Positions 44,675 through 53,205 are shown, numbered from the stretch's first letter. The stretch: DNA of 64,000 nt from Haloplanus ruber (GCF_024494725.1 NZ_JANHDK010000001.1:248001-312000); one strand, 5' to 3'. Program-made: numbers and translations. The notes: generated by a model from the letters alone, not told the origin.

Positions 44675-45667
44675 ATGATGACCGAACTGGTCGCCACCAC
44701 ACCTGGACTGTATCCGTTGCCTGATTGGGCGAAAGACGAGCTTGCCGAGCTAAAGGGTCACCAGAAAGGCGACCTCATCGGCGGCGACGAGGGGCCGGAG
44801 ATCACCGACGCGTACGACCGTGCGCGGACGGAGGCCGTCGACGCGCAGGTCGACGCGGGCCTCGACCGTGTCGTCGAGGGACAGCTTCGCTGGGACGACA
44901 TGCTCGCCCATCCGCTGACGATCAACGACGCCGTCGAGACCGGTGGGATCGTTCGTTACTACGACAACAACAACTTCTATCGCGACCCGCAGGTGCGGGG
45001 TGAGCTCACCCCTTCGGGTGACGTGGGGGCCGAACTCGACGCGGTCGGGGCGGACGGCGACCTGCAGGCGGTTCTCCCCGGGCCGTACTCGCTTGCCGAC
45101 CTCGCGACGGACGAACACTACGGGGACGACGCCGACTTTCTCGATGCCGTCGCCGACCTCCTCGCGGGTGAAATCGACGCCTTCCCCGCCCACGAGACGC
45201 TGTTCCTCCTGGAGCCGTCGCTGGTCGAAGCGCCGCCGGACGACGACACGGCGGCCCGGGCGAGCGAGGCCATCGACCGCGTGGCCGCCGCGACGGACGC
45301 CGACGTCGTTGCCCACACCTACTGGGGCGCGGTGCCGGAGAAGCCCTACGCGCATCTCATGGACACCGACGTGGACGCCATCGGATTCGACTTCGTCGCC
45401 GACGCCGACGCGTCGCTCTACAACATCAACGAGTACGGTACGAAAGATCAGATCGCGATGGGCTTGGTCGACGGGCAGAACACGCTGGTCGAGTCGCCCG
45501 AGACTGTCCGTGACCGGGTGGAGTGGGTCGACGAGCGCACCCACACCGACTTCGAGCGGGCTTACCTCACCTCGAACACCGAACTGTTCTATCTGCCGGT
45601 GAACAAGTTCGAGGCGAAACTCGAGGCGCTCGGTGACGCCGCCGCGCTCGCGGAGGTGGACGCATGA
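44675..45667 (+). CDS. MetE-like protein without zinc ligands
   Basis: A 330-residue cobalamin-independent methionine synthase homologue of the single-barrel type. It keeps the barrel pattern (VEGQLRWDDMLAHPL, AVLPGPYSLADLA, FLLEPSLVEAPP) but at the zinc site has HTYWGA instead of HxC, no Glu equivalent in GFDFVAD, and SNTELFYLP where the second Cys should be. So only the His remains of the His-Cys-Glu-Cys set. It is probably not a methyltransferase by itself, but may bind folate-like methyl donor or assist the next gene, which it overlaps by ATGA. An ATG at 44678 is an alternative start. Confidence 0.85.
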   Translation: MMTELVATTPGLYPLPDWAKDELAELKGHQKGDLIGGDEGPEITDAYDRARTEAVDAQVDAGLDRVVEGQLRWDDMLAHPLTINDAVETGGIVRYYDNNNFYRDPQVRGELTPSGDVGAELDAVGADGDLQAVLPGPYSLADLATDEHYGDDADFLDAVADLLAGEIDAFPAHETLFLLEPSLVEAPPDDDTAARASEAIDRVAAATDADVVAHTYWGAVPEKPYAHLMDTDVDAIGFDFVADADASLYNINEYGTKDQIAMGLVDGQNTLVESPETVRDRVEWVDERTHTDFERAYLTSNTELFYLPVNKFEAKLEALGDAAALAEVDA

Positions 45668-46728
45668 GCGAGAACAACCGCGCGCAGTTCCGCCCCGACG
45701 ACCACCCCAACGACCACTTCCTACTCACCTCCATCGTCGGCAGCTATCCCAAGCCCAAGTGGCTCAACCGCGTCTCGGACCTCGCGGACGACCCCGACTC
45801 GAAGTTCGACGAGGACCACCTCCATGAGGCCCACGACGATGCCTGTCGCGCCATCGTCGACGAACACGAACGGGCGGGGCTGGACACCGTCTCCGACGGT
45901 GAGATGCGCCGCAACGAGATGGTCGAGTTCTTCGCCGACCGCATCGATGGCTACGAGTTCAACGGTCCCGTGAAGGTGTGGGGGCACAACTACTTCGACA
46001 AGCCCTCTGTCGTCGACGACGTCGAGTACGACGAGTCGTGGCTGGTCGACGAGTTCGAGTTCACCCAGTCGGCCGCCGCCAAGCCGGTCAAGGTGCCGAT
46101 CACCGGCCCGTACACGCTCGCGTCGTGGTCGTTCAACGAAGCCTACGACGACGACGCGGAGCTTTCCTACGCCCTGGCGGACCTGGTCAACGAGGAAATC
46201 GAAGCGCTCGTCGAGGCGGGCGCATGCTATATCCAGATCGACGAACCCGCGTTGGCGACCACGCCGGACGATCACGCCATCGTCGGCGAGTGTCTCGAAC
46301 GCATCGTCGCCGGCGTGCCCGACGAGGTGCGCATCGGTCTGCACGTCTGTTACGGTGACTACTCCCGGATCTACCCCGAACTTCTGGAGTACCCCATCGA
46401 CGAGTTCGACGTGGAGCTTTGCAACGGCGACTACGAGCAGATCGACGTGTTCACCGACCCCGAGTTCACGACCGACCTCGCGCTCGGCGTCGTCGACGTC
46501 CACACCACGGAAGTCGAAACCGTCGAGGAAATCAAGGAGAACATCCGAGAGGGGTTCAAGGTCGTCCCCCCGGAGAATCTGACGGTCAGCCCCGACTGTG
46601 GCGTGAAGCTTCTGCCCCGCGAGGTCGCGTATCAAAAGATCGAGAACATGGTCACGGCGACCCGTGAGATCGAGGCCGAACTCGACGCCGGCGAAATCGA
46701 CCTCGGGCCGGAAGTCAGCGCGGACTAG
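45664..46728 (+). CDS. metE: Methionine synthase, cobalamin-independent type (core MetE)
   Basis: A 354-residue catalytic barrel corresponding to the C-terminal half of bacterial MetE. Zinc ligands are visible: His and Cys in LHVCYGDY (about 227-234), Glu in VELCNGDYEQ, and Cys in SPDCGVKLLP (about 316). IDEPAL near 195 is another conserved motif. It transfers a methyl group to homocysteine. Archaeal core enzymes lack the N-terminal folate-side barrel; here the adjacent upstream gene may play that part. Convergent with the mop gene through a shared CTAG. Confidence 0.93.
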   Translation: MSENNRAQFRPDDHPNDHFLLTSIVGSYPKPKWLNRVSDLADDPDSKFDEDHLHEAHDDACRAIVDEHERAGLDTVSDGEMRRNEMVEFFADRIDGYEFNGPVKVWGHNYFDKPSVVDDVEYDESWLVDEFEFTQSAAAKPVKVPITGPYTLASWSFNEAYDDDAELSYALADLVNEEIEALVEAGACYIQIDEPALATTPDDHAIVGECLERIVAGVPDEVRIGLHVCYGDYSRIYPELLEYPIDEFDVELCNGDYEQIDVFTDPEFTTDLALGVVDVHTTEVETVEEIKENIREGFKVVPPENLTVSPDCGVKLLPREVAYQKIENMVTATREIEAELDAGEIDLGPEVSAD

Positions 46729-46934
46729 TCGACCTCGACCATCACTTCCGTCGCCTTGATCACGGCGTCGAGTTCTTTACCCTCCTCGACGCCGAGGCGT
46801 TCGACCGATCCGGCCGTAATGACGGCGGTGACGACCTGCCCGCCGTCGAGTTCGATCACCACTTCGGCCATCAGACCATCAGTTTCGACGCTGTGAACGG
46901 TTCCGCTGAGCCGATTTCGTGCACTGAGAGACAT
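46725..46934 (-). CDS. Single Mop/TOBE-domain molybdate-binding protein
   Basis: A 69-residue molbindin-like protein. MSLSARNRLSGTVHSVETDG then AEVVIELDGGQVVTAVIT and the end VIKATEVMV are the Mop family pattern (SARNxLxGxV; K-A-T-E-V). Stand-alone Mop proteins bind molybdate or tungstate as oligomers. Its stop overlaps that of metE. Confidence 0.9.
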   Translation of the reverse strand: MSLSARNRLSGTVHSVETDGLMAEVVIELDGGQVVTAVITAGSVERLGVEEGKELDAVIKATEVMVEVD

Positions 46935-47005
46935 CGATCTAGGTAACGCCGGCTGCGGAGTTAACTTCACCGTGAGTGATACGTTCTCGCTCGCGCCGGG
47001 AGTTG

Positions 47006-47455
47006 TCACCGTGACTCGTCGTCGGCGATCAGTACGGTTGCCAGCAGCCCCCAGACGACGAACTCGACGTAAAACGACGGCGTCCCGAGATACGACAGGA
47101 AAAAGGCGACCGGTGGGAGATTGACTGCGGGGACGTGCTCGATCACCGGCCACGCCAGAAAGAGGAGGTCCGCCGGTCGCCCGTTGAGCAGCATGTGGAC
47201 CACATCGAGGGTGAGGTGTGACGCCCAGCCGAGCCAGAACGGCGTCCACGACCGCCGAACGAACACGACGACGAAGCCCGCGACGAGAACGAGGAGCGAG
47301 TGGCCGGCCGTCTGATAGAGGTCGACGAGACCGACCATCGCCGCCGGCTTGTCCACGAGGTCGGGCAGGGCCGCCCCCGCGACGACCGGTATCACGGGGA
47401 GATGCCAGCGCCGTCCGAGGAGGTACGCCGCGGCGAGATGCGTGGGAAACAGCAT
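47006..47455 (-). CDS. YdjM/DUF457-like membrane-bound metal-dependent hydrolase
   Basis: A 149-residue membrane protein starting MLFPTHLAAAYLLGRRW at ATG 47455. Conserved polar residues: His6, Asp near 32 (ALPDLVDKP), His48 (AGHSLLVL), and SHLTLDVVH (about 78-86). This set (H, D, H, HxxxD) is that of the YdjM/DUF457 family with a phospholipase C-like metal site. Its substrate is unknown. The long upstream frame is a shadow. Confidence 0.8.
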   Translation of the reverse strand: MLFPTHLAAAYLLGRRWHLPVIPVVAGAALPDLVDKPAAMVGLVDLYQTAGHSLLVLVAGFVVVFVRRSWTPFWLGWASHLTLDVVHMLLNGRPADLLFLAWPVIEHVPAVNLPPVAFFLSYLGTPSFYVEFVVWGLLATVLIADDESR

Positions 47456-47510
47456 CGGACGGCGTGTCGTGGGGGTGTCGAGCGTATAGCCCTGTTGCTC
47501 GACTGTCGGC

Positions 47511-48227
47511 CTACGCAGCGGGGACCGACTGCCGGGTTGCGTAGCGGAGATACCCCTCCCGGGCGCCGACGGCGAGGAGAACGCCACCGACGAGGGCCAA
47601 CAGCCCCGCCTCGACGACCGCAGGGACGGCGTCGACGACGCTCCATCCCGCGGCGACGCCGCCGACGAATCCGACCTGGAGGAGACAGACGGCACCGACC
47701 GCGTGTCGACGGCTGGCGGTGTACAGTGAGCCGATGGCGGCCGTCTCGGCCATCGCGTGGACCGCGAGGACGGCCGCCCCGACGACCCCCAGGGTCGCAT
47801 CGGCGGCGTACACCGTCGCGAGGACGGCCCCTTCGAGTCCTCGATGGAGCGTCACGGCACCCAACGCGGCGTCCGCACAGGCACCACAGTCGGTGAAAGC
47901 GCGCCCGCGGGCGAGACCGACCAACCCCACACCGCCGCCGACGCCGAGTCCCGCGCCGACCGGGGTGCTATCGACCGCGAGCGCCACCGACAGACCGCCG
48001 AGCGCGAGAAACAGACACGGGACGACCCCCCGAATCGAGGGGGTGTGACGCCCTGCGACGCCGAGGACGACACCGCCTCCAAGGAGGCTGGCACCGACCG
48101 AGGCGGCGACGACGTGCGGGAACCCAAGCCCCGCCGTCGCGGCGTTCACGCCGTGGGCGGCGGCGGGCGTCGCGAAGACGACACCCCCGGCGGCGACGGC
48201 CACGACGCGACGGAGGGCGCGGGTCAT
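47511..48227 (-). CDS. ZIP-like membrane protein
   Basis: A 238-residue protein with about eight hydrophobic helices and ATG 48227, overlapping the ferredoxin stop (ATGA). A signal-like N-terminus ends in AAAHGVN. Two helices carry HxxxE patterns, LHRGLEGAV and VHAMAETAA, which resemble the metal-coordinating helices IV and V of ZIP zinc transporters. The similarity is short, so metal transport is an inference. It sits behind SBP56 and ferredoxin genes on the same strand, suggesting metal supply for that module. Confidence 0.65.
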   Translation of the reverse strand: MTRALRRVVAVAAGGVVFATPAAAHGVNAATAGLGFPHVVAASVGASLLGGGVVLGVAGRHTPSIRGVVPCLFLALGGLSVALAVDSTPVGAGLGVGGGVGLVGLARGRAFTDCGACADAALGAVTLHRGLEGAVLATVYAADATLGVVGAAVLAVHAMAETAAIGSLYTASRRHAVGAVCLLQVGFVGGVAAGWSVVDAVPAVVEAGLLALVGGVLLAVGAREGYLRYATRQSVPAA

Positions 48228-48544
48228 TTCCACGGGTTCGGGACGAGGTCGGCCTGAATCTCGGCACCGACCTCGATCCGACAGTCGGAGCGAGGTTCGG
48301 CCACACAGAGGAGGACGTAGCCGTCCCGTCGGTGGTGTGGTTTCAGGCCTCGTGGCCGCTCGATATGAACCAGATCGCCGTCCAGCAGGCGTCCGGTGCA
48401 GGTGCCACAGGCGCCGTACAGACAGCCGTACGGGACACCGAGGGTCTCGCGCTCACTGGCGTCGATGACAGTTTCACCCTCGGCGACCGAGAGCACTGCT
48501 TCGCGGCCGTCGCGCCACACGAGACGGACCTCGTGGGTCGACAT
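48224..48544 (-). CDS. Plant-type 2Fe-2S ferredoxin
   Basis: A 106-residue ferredoxin. The cluster-binding loop is GCLYGACGTCTGRLL (C-x4-C-x2-C) with the fourth Cys in YVLLCVAEP. N-terminal strands VRLVWRDGREAVL are typical of the fold. It abuts the SBP56 gene directly (0-base gap) and overlaps the ZIP-like gene, so the three form one operon. A role as electron acceptor is suggested by context, not proven. Confidence 0.92.
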   Translation of the reverse strand: MSTHEVRLVWRDGREAVLSVAEGETVIDASERETLGVPYGCLYGACGTCTGRLLDGDLVHIERPRGLKPHHRRDGYVLLCVAEPRSDCRIEVGAEIQADLVPNPWK

Positions 48545-49948
48545 CTACTGCCAGACGTCGCTGGTGCAGTCGCCACCGGGCCAGCGAATCTCGTGGGCGC
48601 GGGCGGGACCGCCGGGCGCGTCGCCGAAGTCGACGACGAACTCCTCGTCGAGTTCCATCCGGCCCTCCCCGGGGTACACGTCGGCTTTCATCATCAGCGA
48701 CCCCTCCTCGCCCATCTCGGGGTAGAACTGGTTGTCCCACGAGGAGAACAGCGAGGTGGTCCAGTAGAGCCGCCGACCGTCACGAGAGAGTTGGAGCATC
48801 TGGGGTGCGCCGCGGACGTCGTGGCCGCCGACGGACTGTCGCTCGGCGAAGTTGCCGCCGACCCAACATTGGTCGACCAACCGCGGGTTCCCCGTATCGC
48901 TGATGTCGTACATCCGCACGTCGCCGTGGAGCCAGTTCGAGAAGAACATATACTGATCGTCCAGTGACAGGAGGATGTCGGTCACCAGCCCCGGTACGGG
49001 CATATCCCAGTCGGGGTGTTCGCGGTCCTCGACGTCGATGACCTTCTCCCACTCCCAGTGGCCGTCGTCCGCCTCCCAGAAACGGAGGATGTTCGAGGAG
49101 AGTGCGGCACCGACGTAACCCTCCGTCTCCTCGGGGTTGTGGGGCATCCGAATCTCCAGCGGGATCAACCCCTCCTCGCCGAAGGTCAGCGTCTGCCGGT
49201 GTTCTTTGCTCTCCCAGTCCCAGACGTGGATGCTGTCGCCGTATTTCCCCGCTTCGACGTCGTCCAGGTCGAAGCCCGGATAGTACGTCTCCGGTGCCGC
49301 CCACTCCGTCGACAGCATCACGCCGTGCCGGGGCTGGTACCAGTAGTCGTAGTTCATCTCCATGTCCCCGCTGTCGACCTCCCAGTGGCCGTCGATAGAG
49401 AAGTCCTCCTGGTCGAGTTGGAGGAAGCCACCCGGGAGTTCACCGTCGGCGTTCCCGAGCATGCTGATGACGATTTTTCCCTCGGGTACACAGTGAACCG
49501 TGTGTGGCGCCGAGAGATCGTGTTCGAACACCTCCTCGGGTTCGATGATCGTCTCGATTTCCGGCTCCCGCGGATCGGACGCGTCGACGATGTGGATGCG
49601 CGAGGAGCGCTGTCCGGGGACGATCAGGTGGTCGCGGGTCAGCCCCTCGGCGTGACAGGAGGACGAACAGGTGTTCCAGCCGAAGTGGTGGAGTTCGTCG
49701 CCCTTGTTCGGCATCTCGACCGTGTCGACTAGTTCGCCGTAGGTCGCCGAGTCGGGGTCGACATCGACGACGCCGACGAAGTCGGGTTCGTCCACGTCCA
49801 TGCCGACCCGAAGTCCCATGACGAAGGCCGTCTTCTCACGCTCCGACTCGGTTCGCATCGCCGCCGGCGTCGGATAGCCGGGGCCTTCGACCTCGTGGTG
49901 TTCGTGCCCGTGCTTCTCGGCCGTCTCGCTGGGTTCGTCGGTGCTCAT
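48545..49948 (-). CDS. Selenium-binding protein SBP56 (methanethiol oxidase family)
   Basis: A 467-residue SBP56 seven-bladed beta-propeller. Diagnostic stretches: HHFGWNTCSSSCH (about 87-99), DLSAPHTVHCVPEGKIVISM, the YQPRHGVMLSTEWAAP blade, FFSNWLHGDVRMYDIS and the C-terminal HEIRWPGGDCTSDVWQ. SBP56 homologues include the copper-dependent methanethiol oxidase converting methanethiol to formaldehyde, H2S and H2O2. Whether this one does so is inference. The N-terminal 25 residues are acidic and His-rich. First gene of the operon; a promoter and palindrome lie upstream. Confidence 0.92.
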   Translation of the reverse strand: MSTDEPSETAEKHGHEHHEVEGPGYPTPAAMRTESEREKTAFVMGLRVGMDVDEPDFVGVVDVDPDSATYGELVDTVEMPNKGDELHHFGWNTCSSSCHAEGLTRDHLIVPGQRSSRIHIVDASDPREPEIETIIEPEEVFEHDLSAPHTVHCVPEGKIVISMLGNADGELPGGFLQLDQEDFSIDGHWEVDSGDMEMNYDYWYQPRHGVMLSTEWAAPETYYPGFDLDDVEAGKYGDSIHVWDWESKEHRQTLTFGEEGLIPLEIRMPHNPEETEGYVGAALSSNILRFWEADDGHWEWEKVIDVEDREHPDWDMPVPGLVTDILLSLDDQYMFFSNWLHGDVRMYDISDTGNPRLVDQCWVGGNFAERQSVGGHDVRGAPQMLQLSRDGRRLYWTTSLFSSWDNQFYPEMGEEGSLMMKADVYPGEGRMELDEEFVVDFGDAPGGPARAHEIRWPGGDCTSDVWQ

Positions 49949-49958
49949 AACAGACAGT

Positions 49959-49989
49959 GTCCCTCAGGGGACGATAACAAATAATAATT
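49959..49989 (-). promoter_or_regulatory. Promoter of the SBP56 operon with operator-like palindrome
   Basis: The minus strand has TATTATTTG (about 49976-49988) as TATA box. Between it and the start codon at 49948 lies GTCCC-CTGA-GGGAC (49959-49972), a perfect 5-bp inverted repeat with 4-base spacer. A protein bound here would block transcription start. The divergent HTH_10 regulator gene is the obvious candidate. Confidence 0.55.
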
Positions 49990-50106
49990 GAGTTGTCGAG
50001 CGCCAACCTGCATCTCGCCGGCCGCGACACTGGGGAAGGCTTTTGCACTGGCCGGTGTACCCCGGGGTGTATCCGTGATACTCTGCAAGAACCGGGAGCG
50101 TTCGTG

Positions 50107-50826
50107 ATGCGCGAGTTCACCTTCGACGTCGAGTACGAGGCGGGCGCGGATCCGGTGATGGACGTGTTCATCGAGTATCCGACCCTCGTCGCCGAGGCGT
50201 TACACGGCGGCGTCACGGAGGACGAATTCTGGTACGTCGAGCGGCTGATTGGCCCGACGGCGGCGCTCGATGCGGTCGAACGACTCCGCCTCGACGAGAC
50301 GATTCCGACGGAGTCGGTGACCGAGACGGCCCGTCCGGCCACGCAGTATCACGACGTACTCGACCGAACCGACAACGAACGGGTGATCTACAGCCACGTC
50401 GAAGACATTGGGGACGCCGAGTCGGTCCAGACGCTCGCGGGGTGCTATCTCCCGCGCGGATCGCCGTTCTGTACCAGCCGGCGGGAGGCACGCCACGGGT
50501 GGCGCATCTTCCTCCAGTCGGACGAAAAGGTAGGGCTGTTGTACGACGCCTTGAGCGCGAATCTCCGGTCGGGTCTCTCCTTTCGTATGGGGCGTCTCGG
50601 CGAGGCCGAGGGGTGGGGCCACGACTCGCTGGGGTCGATTTCGCTCCCGCCGGCTCAGCGAACGGCGATGCGGGCCGCTCTCGATCACGGCTACTACCGG
50701 ATGCCGCGGGAGGTTACACTCGACGACCTCGCCGCGACACTCGACGTGCCGCGGTCGACGCTCTCCTATCGTCTGCGTCGGGCCGAAGAACGACTGGTTA
50801 CGGGGTATCTCGGCGAGACGGGCTAG
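50107..50826 (+). CDS. HTH_10 (Bat-like) transcriptional regulator
   Basis: A 239-residue regulator with start at ATG 50107 (MREFTFDVEYEAGADPVMD). An N-terminal ligand-sensing-like domain (1-180) is followed by the C-terminal HTH_10 motif: LPPAQRTAMRAALDHGYYRMPREVTLDDLA, then RSTLSYRLRRAEERL, the recognition helix. This is the bacterio-opsin activator type HTH common in haloarchaea. It is divergent from the SBP56 operon, which it probably regulates. Confidence 0.9.
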   Translation: MREFTFDVEYEAGADPVMDVFIEYPTLVAEALHGGVTEDEFWYVERLIGPTAALDAVERLRLDETIPTESVTETARPATQYHDVLDRTDNERVIYSHVEDIGDAESVQTLAGCYLPRGSPFCTSRREARHGWRIFLQSDEKVGLLYDALSANLRSGLSFRMGRLGEAEGWGHDSLGSISLPPAQRTAMRAALDHGYYRMPREVTLDDLAATLDVPRSTLSYRLRRAEERLVTGYLGETG

Positions 50827-50827
50827 G

Positions 50828-51292
50828 CTACTCGTAGAGCCAGGTCTCGTCGATCCGCTCGTAGTCTTGGAGTTCGTCCTCGTCGAAGAAGAGGTCGATC
50901 TCCCGAACGTTTGCGCCCTCGTCAGCGTGGTCGGAGCCGTGGATGACGTTCCGGCCGAGATCGAGGCCGAAGTCGCCACGGATGGTGCCCGGGGCGGACT
51001 CCGCGGGATCGGTCGCGCCCATCATGGTGCGGACCTGTCGGGTGGCGTCCTGACCCTCCCAGACCATCGCCATCACCGGGCCGGCGGTGATGAACTCGAC
51101 GAGGCCATCGAAGAAGGGTTTGCCCTCGTGTTCGCCGTAATGTTCGTGGGCCAGTTCTTCGGAGATCTGGGTGAACTTCGCGCCGACGAGTTTGAGGCCG
51201 CGCTCCTCGAACCGCGAGATGATCTCGCCGATGAGACCACGCTGGACTCCGTCGGGTTTGACCATCACGAAGGTGCGCTCGGCGTCGCTCAT
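50828..51292 (-). CDS. ndk: Nucleoside diphosphate kinase
   Basis: A 154-residue [23 protein letters not shown] at the start and the active-site His in NVIHGSDH (about 115-122). It equilibrates nucleoside tri- and diphosphates. It ends one base from the stop of the convergent regulator and overlaps rpl24e by four bases; the ribosomal-ndk operon is common in archaea. Confidence 0.97.
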   Translation of the reverse strand: MSDAERTFVMVKPDGVQRGLIGEIISRFEERGLKLVGAKFTQISEELAHEHYGEHEGKPFFDGLVEFITAGPVMAMVWEGQDATRQVRTMMGATDPAESAPGTIRGDFGLDLGRNVIHGSDHADEGANVREIDLFFDEDELQDYERIDETWLYE

Positions 51293-51486
51293 TCCTCACC
51301 TTGGCCGCCGGCGGCCTGGCCGTCCTCGGTCCACTCCAGGTCGCGAGCCTCGCGCCCGAGGAAGTAGTTTTTCTCGGCCTTGGAGTCCACGAAGTGCAGG
51401 ATCGTCCCGTCTTTCCTGACGTACATGGTCCCCGTGCCGGGTTCGATATCCTCGCCCGTGTAATCGCAGGTGCGTGTATCGACCAT
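51289..51486 (-). CDS. rpl24e: Ribosomal protein eL24
   Basis: A 65-residue eL24: [20 protein letters not shown] then [20 protein letters not shown]. Most archaeal eL24 proteins have a four-Cys zinc site starting CxxC; here only one Cys remains (Cys7), so the zinc site is lost. The C-terminal Gly/Glu-rich tail is acidic. Confidence 0.93.
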   Translation of the reverse strand: MVDTRTCDYTGEDIEPGTGTMYVRKDGTILHFVDSKAEKNYFLGREARDLEWTEDGQAAGGQGEE

Positions 51487-51710
51487 TACTGCCCTCCGAT
51501 GGAGTCGGCGTCACGCTGTGTCTCGCGCAACTGGAGCACGTCGCCCTCGCGGACGGGGCCCAGTACGTTGCGCGTGATGATTCGCCCCTGGTTCGATCCC
51601 TCCTGGATGCGACATTTGACCTGCATGGCTTCGCCGTGCATGCCGGTCTTGCCGACGACCTCGATTACCTCCGCGGGCATCGAGTCGCTGGCACTCTCTT
51701 CGGCGCTCAT
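51486..51710 (-). CDS. rps28e: Ribosomal protein eS28
   Basis: A 74-residue eS28: [20 protein letters not shown] then [20 protein letters not shown] and the end [16 protein letters not shown]. It follows rpl7ae and overlaps rpl24e by one base. Confidence 0.96.
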   Translation of the reverse strand: MSAEESASDSMPAEVIEVVGKTGMHGEAMQVKCRIQEGSNQGRIITRNVLGPVREGDVLQLRETQRDADSIGGQ

Positions 51711-51716
51711 GGTCGC

Positions 51717-52079
51717 TTACCGGAGGTCCTCGACCTTGGTACTGATGTCTTCGGCCTGTTCCTCGGCGTCGCCCGCGTCGACGATGGCGGCCGCGGCGCT
51801 CCCAACCTCGAGCCCCGCCGCGTGTCCGACGTCGTCCTGCGTCTCGACGAAGACGTACGGGATGCCCTTCTCGTCGGCGAGTTCGGGCAGATGCATCACG
51901 ATCTCCTCGGGCTGGACGTCCTCCGCGATGATGACGAGGTCGGCGTTGCCGCGCTCGACCGCCTTCGTCGTCTCGTTTGTTCCTTTCTTGACACTACCGG
52001 TGTCTCGCGCTACTTCGAGCGCCTCAATGGCGCTCTCGGCGAGGTCCGCCGGGACATCGAAATTGACGTAAACTGACAT
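51717..52079 (-). CDS. rpl7ae: Ribosomal protein L7Ae (eL8), K-turn-binding
   Basis: A 120-residue L7Ae: [20 protein letters not shown] and the RNA-binding [19 protein letters not shown] (about 32-50). It works in the ribosome, in box C/D and H/ACA RNPs and in RNase P. The ATG is preceded at 7 bases by a strong Shine-Dalgarno GGGAGGT, unusual here given many leaderless genes. It has a long leader, a candidate for feedback control. Confidence 0.96.
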   Translation of the reverse strand: MSVYVNFDVPADLAESAIEALEVARDTGSVKKGTNETTKAVERGNADLVIIAEDVQPEEIVMHLPELADEKGIPYVFVETQDDVGHAAGLEVGSAAAAIVDAGDAEEQAEDISTKVEDLR

Positions 52080-52230
52080 GATTTGTACCTCCCACCCGTC
52101 GGCTCGCGCACCTCACCAGCCGTGGCGACCGACCGTCGGCCGCCGGGGTTCCCTGATGGGGAGGCGCATCATCAACCGCGGGCAGGCTGTACGACCGATT
52201 AGCAGGGGACCCCATAAAAGCGCTTTCAAA
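52080..52230 (-). promoter_or_regulatory. Long 5' leader and promoter of the rpl7ae operon
   Basis: A TATA-like CTTTTATGG (minus strand, about 52212-52221) implies a start near 52190 and a leader of about 110 bases ending in the SD GGGAGGT. The leader contains a hairpin with GGTTGATGATG and CCCATCAGGGAACC arms (roughly 52135-52170). The promoter overlaps an exact palindrome, AAAGCGCTTT (52216-52225). Confidence 0.45.
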
Positions 52231-52266
52231 GCCGTGAGCGGGTGTGACGGCGGCACACGGGGGTGG

Positions 52267-53205
52267 CTACGCGATGTCGTCTCGATTCAGTGGCGGCAGC
52301 GCCGCCTCGATGTCCCCGCGGCGCCCCTCTAGCCGCTCCGGCAACACGAGGCGCTCCCCGAGGTGGTCGAGGTCCTCGTCGACCGTATATCCCGGTTCCG
52401 CCGTCGCGTACTCGAAGAGGACGCCGCCGGTCGTCCGCGTGTAGACCGACTCGAACCACTTGCGGTCGATGATTTCCGTCGGGCGCAGGCCGTGGTCCAG
52501 CAGGAGCTGCCGCCACTCGGGTTGGCTCTCTCGGGTCACCTGGAAGGCCACGTGGTGGACCGTCCCCGCGCCGGGTCGTCCGCTCGGCGCGTCTGGGTCC
52601 GCGACGATATCGACGACGTAGCCTAGGTCACCGTCGGCCACGTAGCGCCGTCGGTCGCCATCGCGTCCGGCCGCCTCGAATCCCATCCTCTCCAGCAACG
52701 TCGCCGTCTGCTCGGGATCGGCAAGCGAGAGGGTGACACCGAAGAATCCGCGGATCGCGCGGTCGGCGGGGACCGGTCCCTCCGGCGGGTCGCCCGCCGG
52801 AGCGTCGGCCCGCGCCACGAGTTCTAACGGCAGCCCGTCGGGGTCCCGAAACGGGATCACGACGTCACCGAACCGCTCCCGTGGCTCGTCGGCGTCGACG
52901 CCCTCAGCGTCGAGACGGTCGACCCAGTAGTCGACGGCGTCGCCCGGGATCAGGAAGGCGACGGCGCTTGCCTGCCCGTTACCCACGCGGCCGGGGTGTG
53001 CGTTCGGATACGGAAAGACGGTCATGCTGGTCCCCGGGGACCCGCCGTGGTCGCCGTAAAACAGGTGATACACCGACGTATCGTCCTGGTTCACGCTCTG
53101 CTTGACGAGGCGGAGACCGAGGGTATCGGTGTAGAACTGTGCGTTCCGCGCGGGGTCGCTCCCGACGGCGGTGACGTGGTGGATTCCCGGGATGTCGGCG
53201 GGCAT
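52267..53205 (-). CDS. VOC-family ring-cleaving-dioxygenase-like protein
   Basis: A 312-residue tandem VOC protein with four beta-alpha-beta modules. Module starts: IPGIHHVTAVGSDPARNAQFY, the central RGFFGVTLSLADPEQTATLL and TVHHVAFQVTRESQPEW. Iron ligands typical of the family are His (GIHHVT), His (VHHVAF) and Glu (VLFEYAT), all present. Similar proteins are annotated as ring-cleaving dioxygenases, but substrate is unknown. ATG 53205 chosen because the upstream 12 residues are not conserved-looking. It is divergent from tmcA. Confidence 0.85.
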   Translation of the reverse strand: MPADIPGIHHVTAVGSDPARNAQFYTDTLGLRLVKQSVNQDDTSVYHLFYGDHGGSPGTSMTVFPYPNAHPGRVGNGQASAVAFLIPGDAVDYWVDRLDAEGVDADEPRERFGDVVIPFRDPDGLPLELVARADAPAGDPPEGPVPADRAIRGFFGVTLSLADPEQTATLLERMGFEAAGRDGDRRRYVADGDLGYVVDIVADPDAPSGRPGAGTVHHVAFQVTRESQPEWRQLLLDHGLRPTEIIDRKWFESVYTRTTGGVLFEYATAEPGYTVDEDLDHLGERLVLPERLEGRRGDIEAALPPLNRDDIA

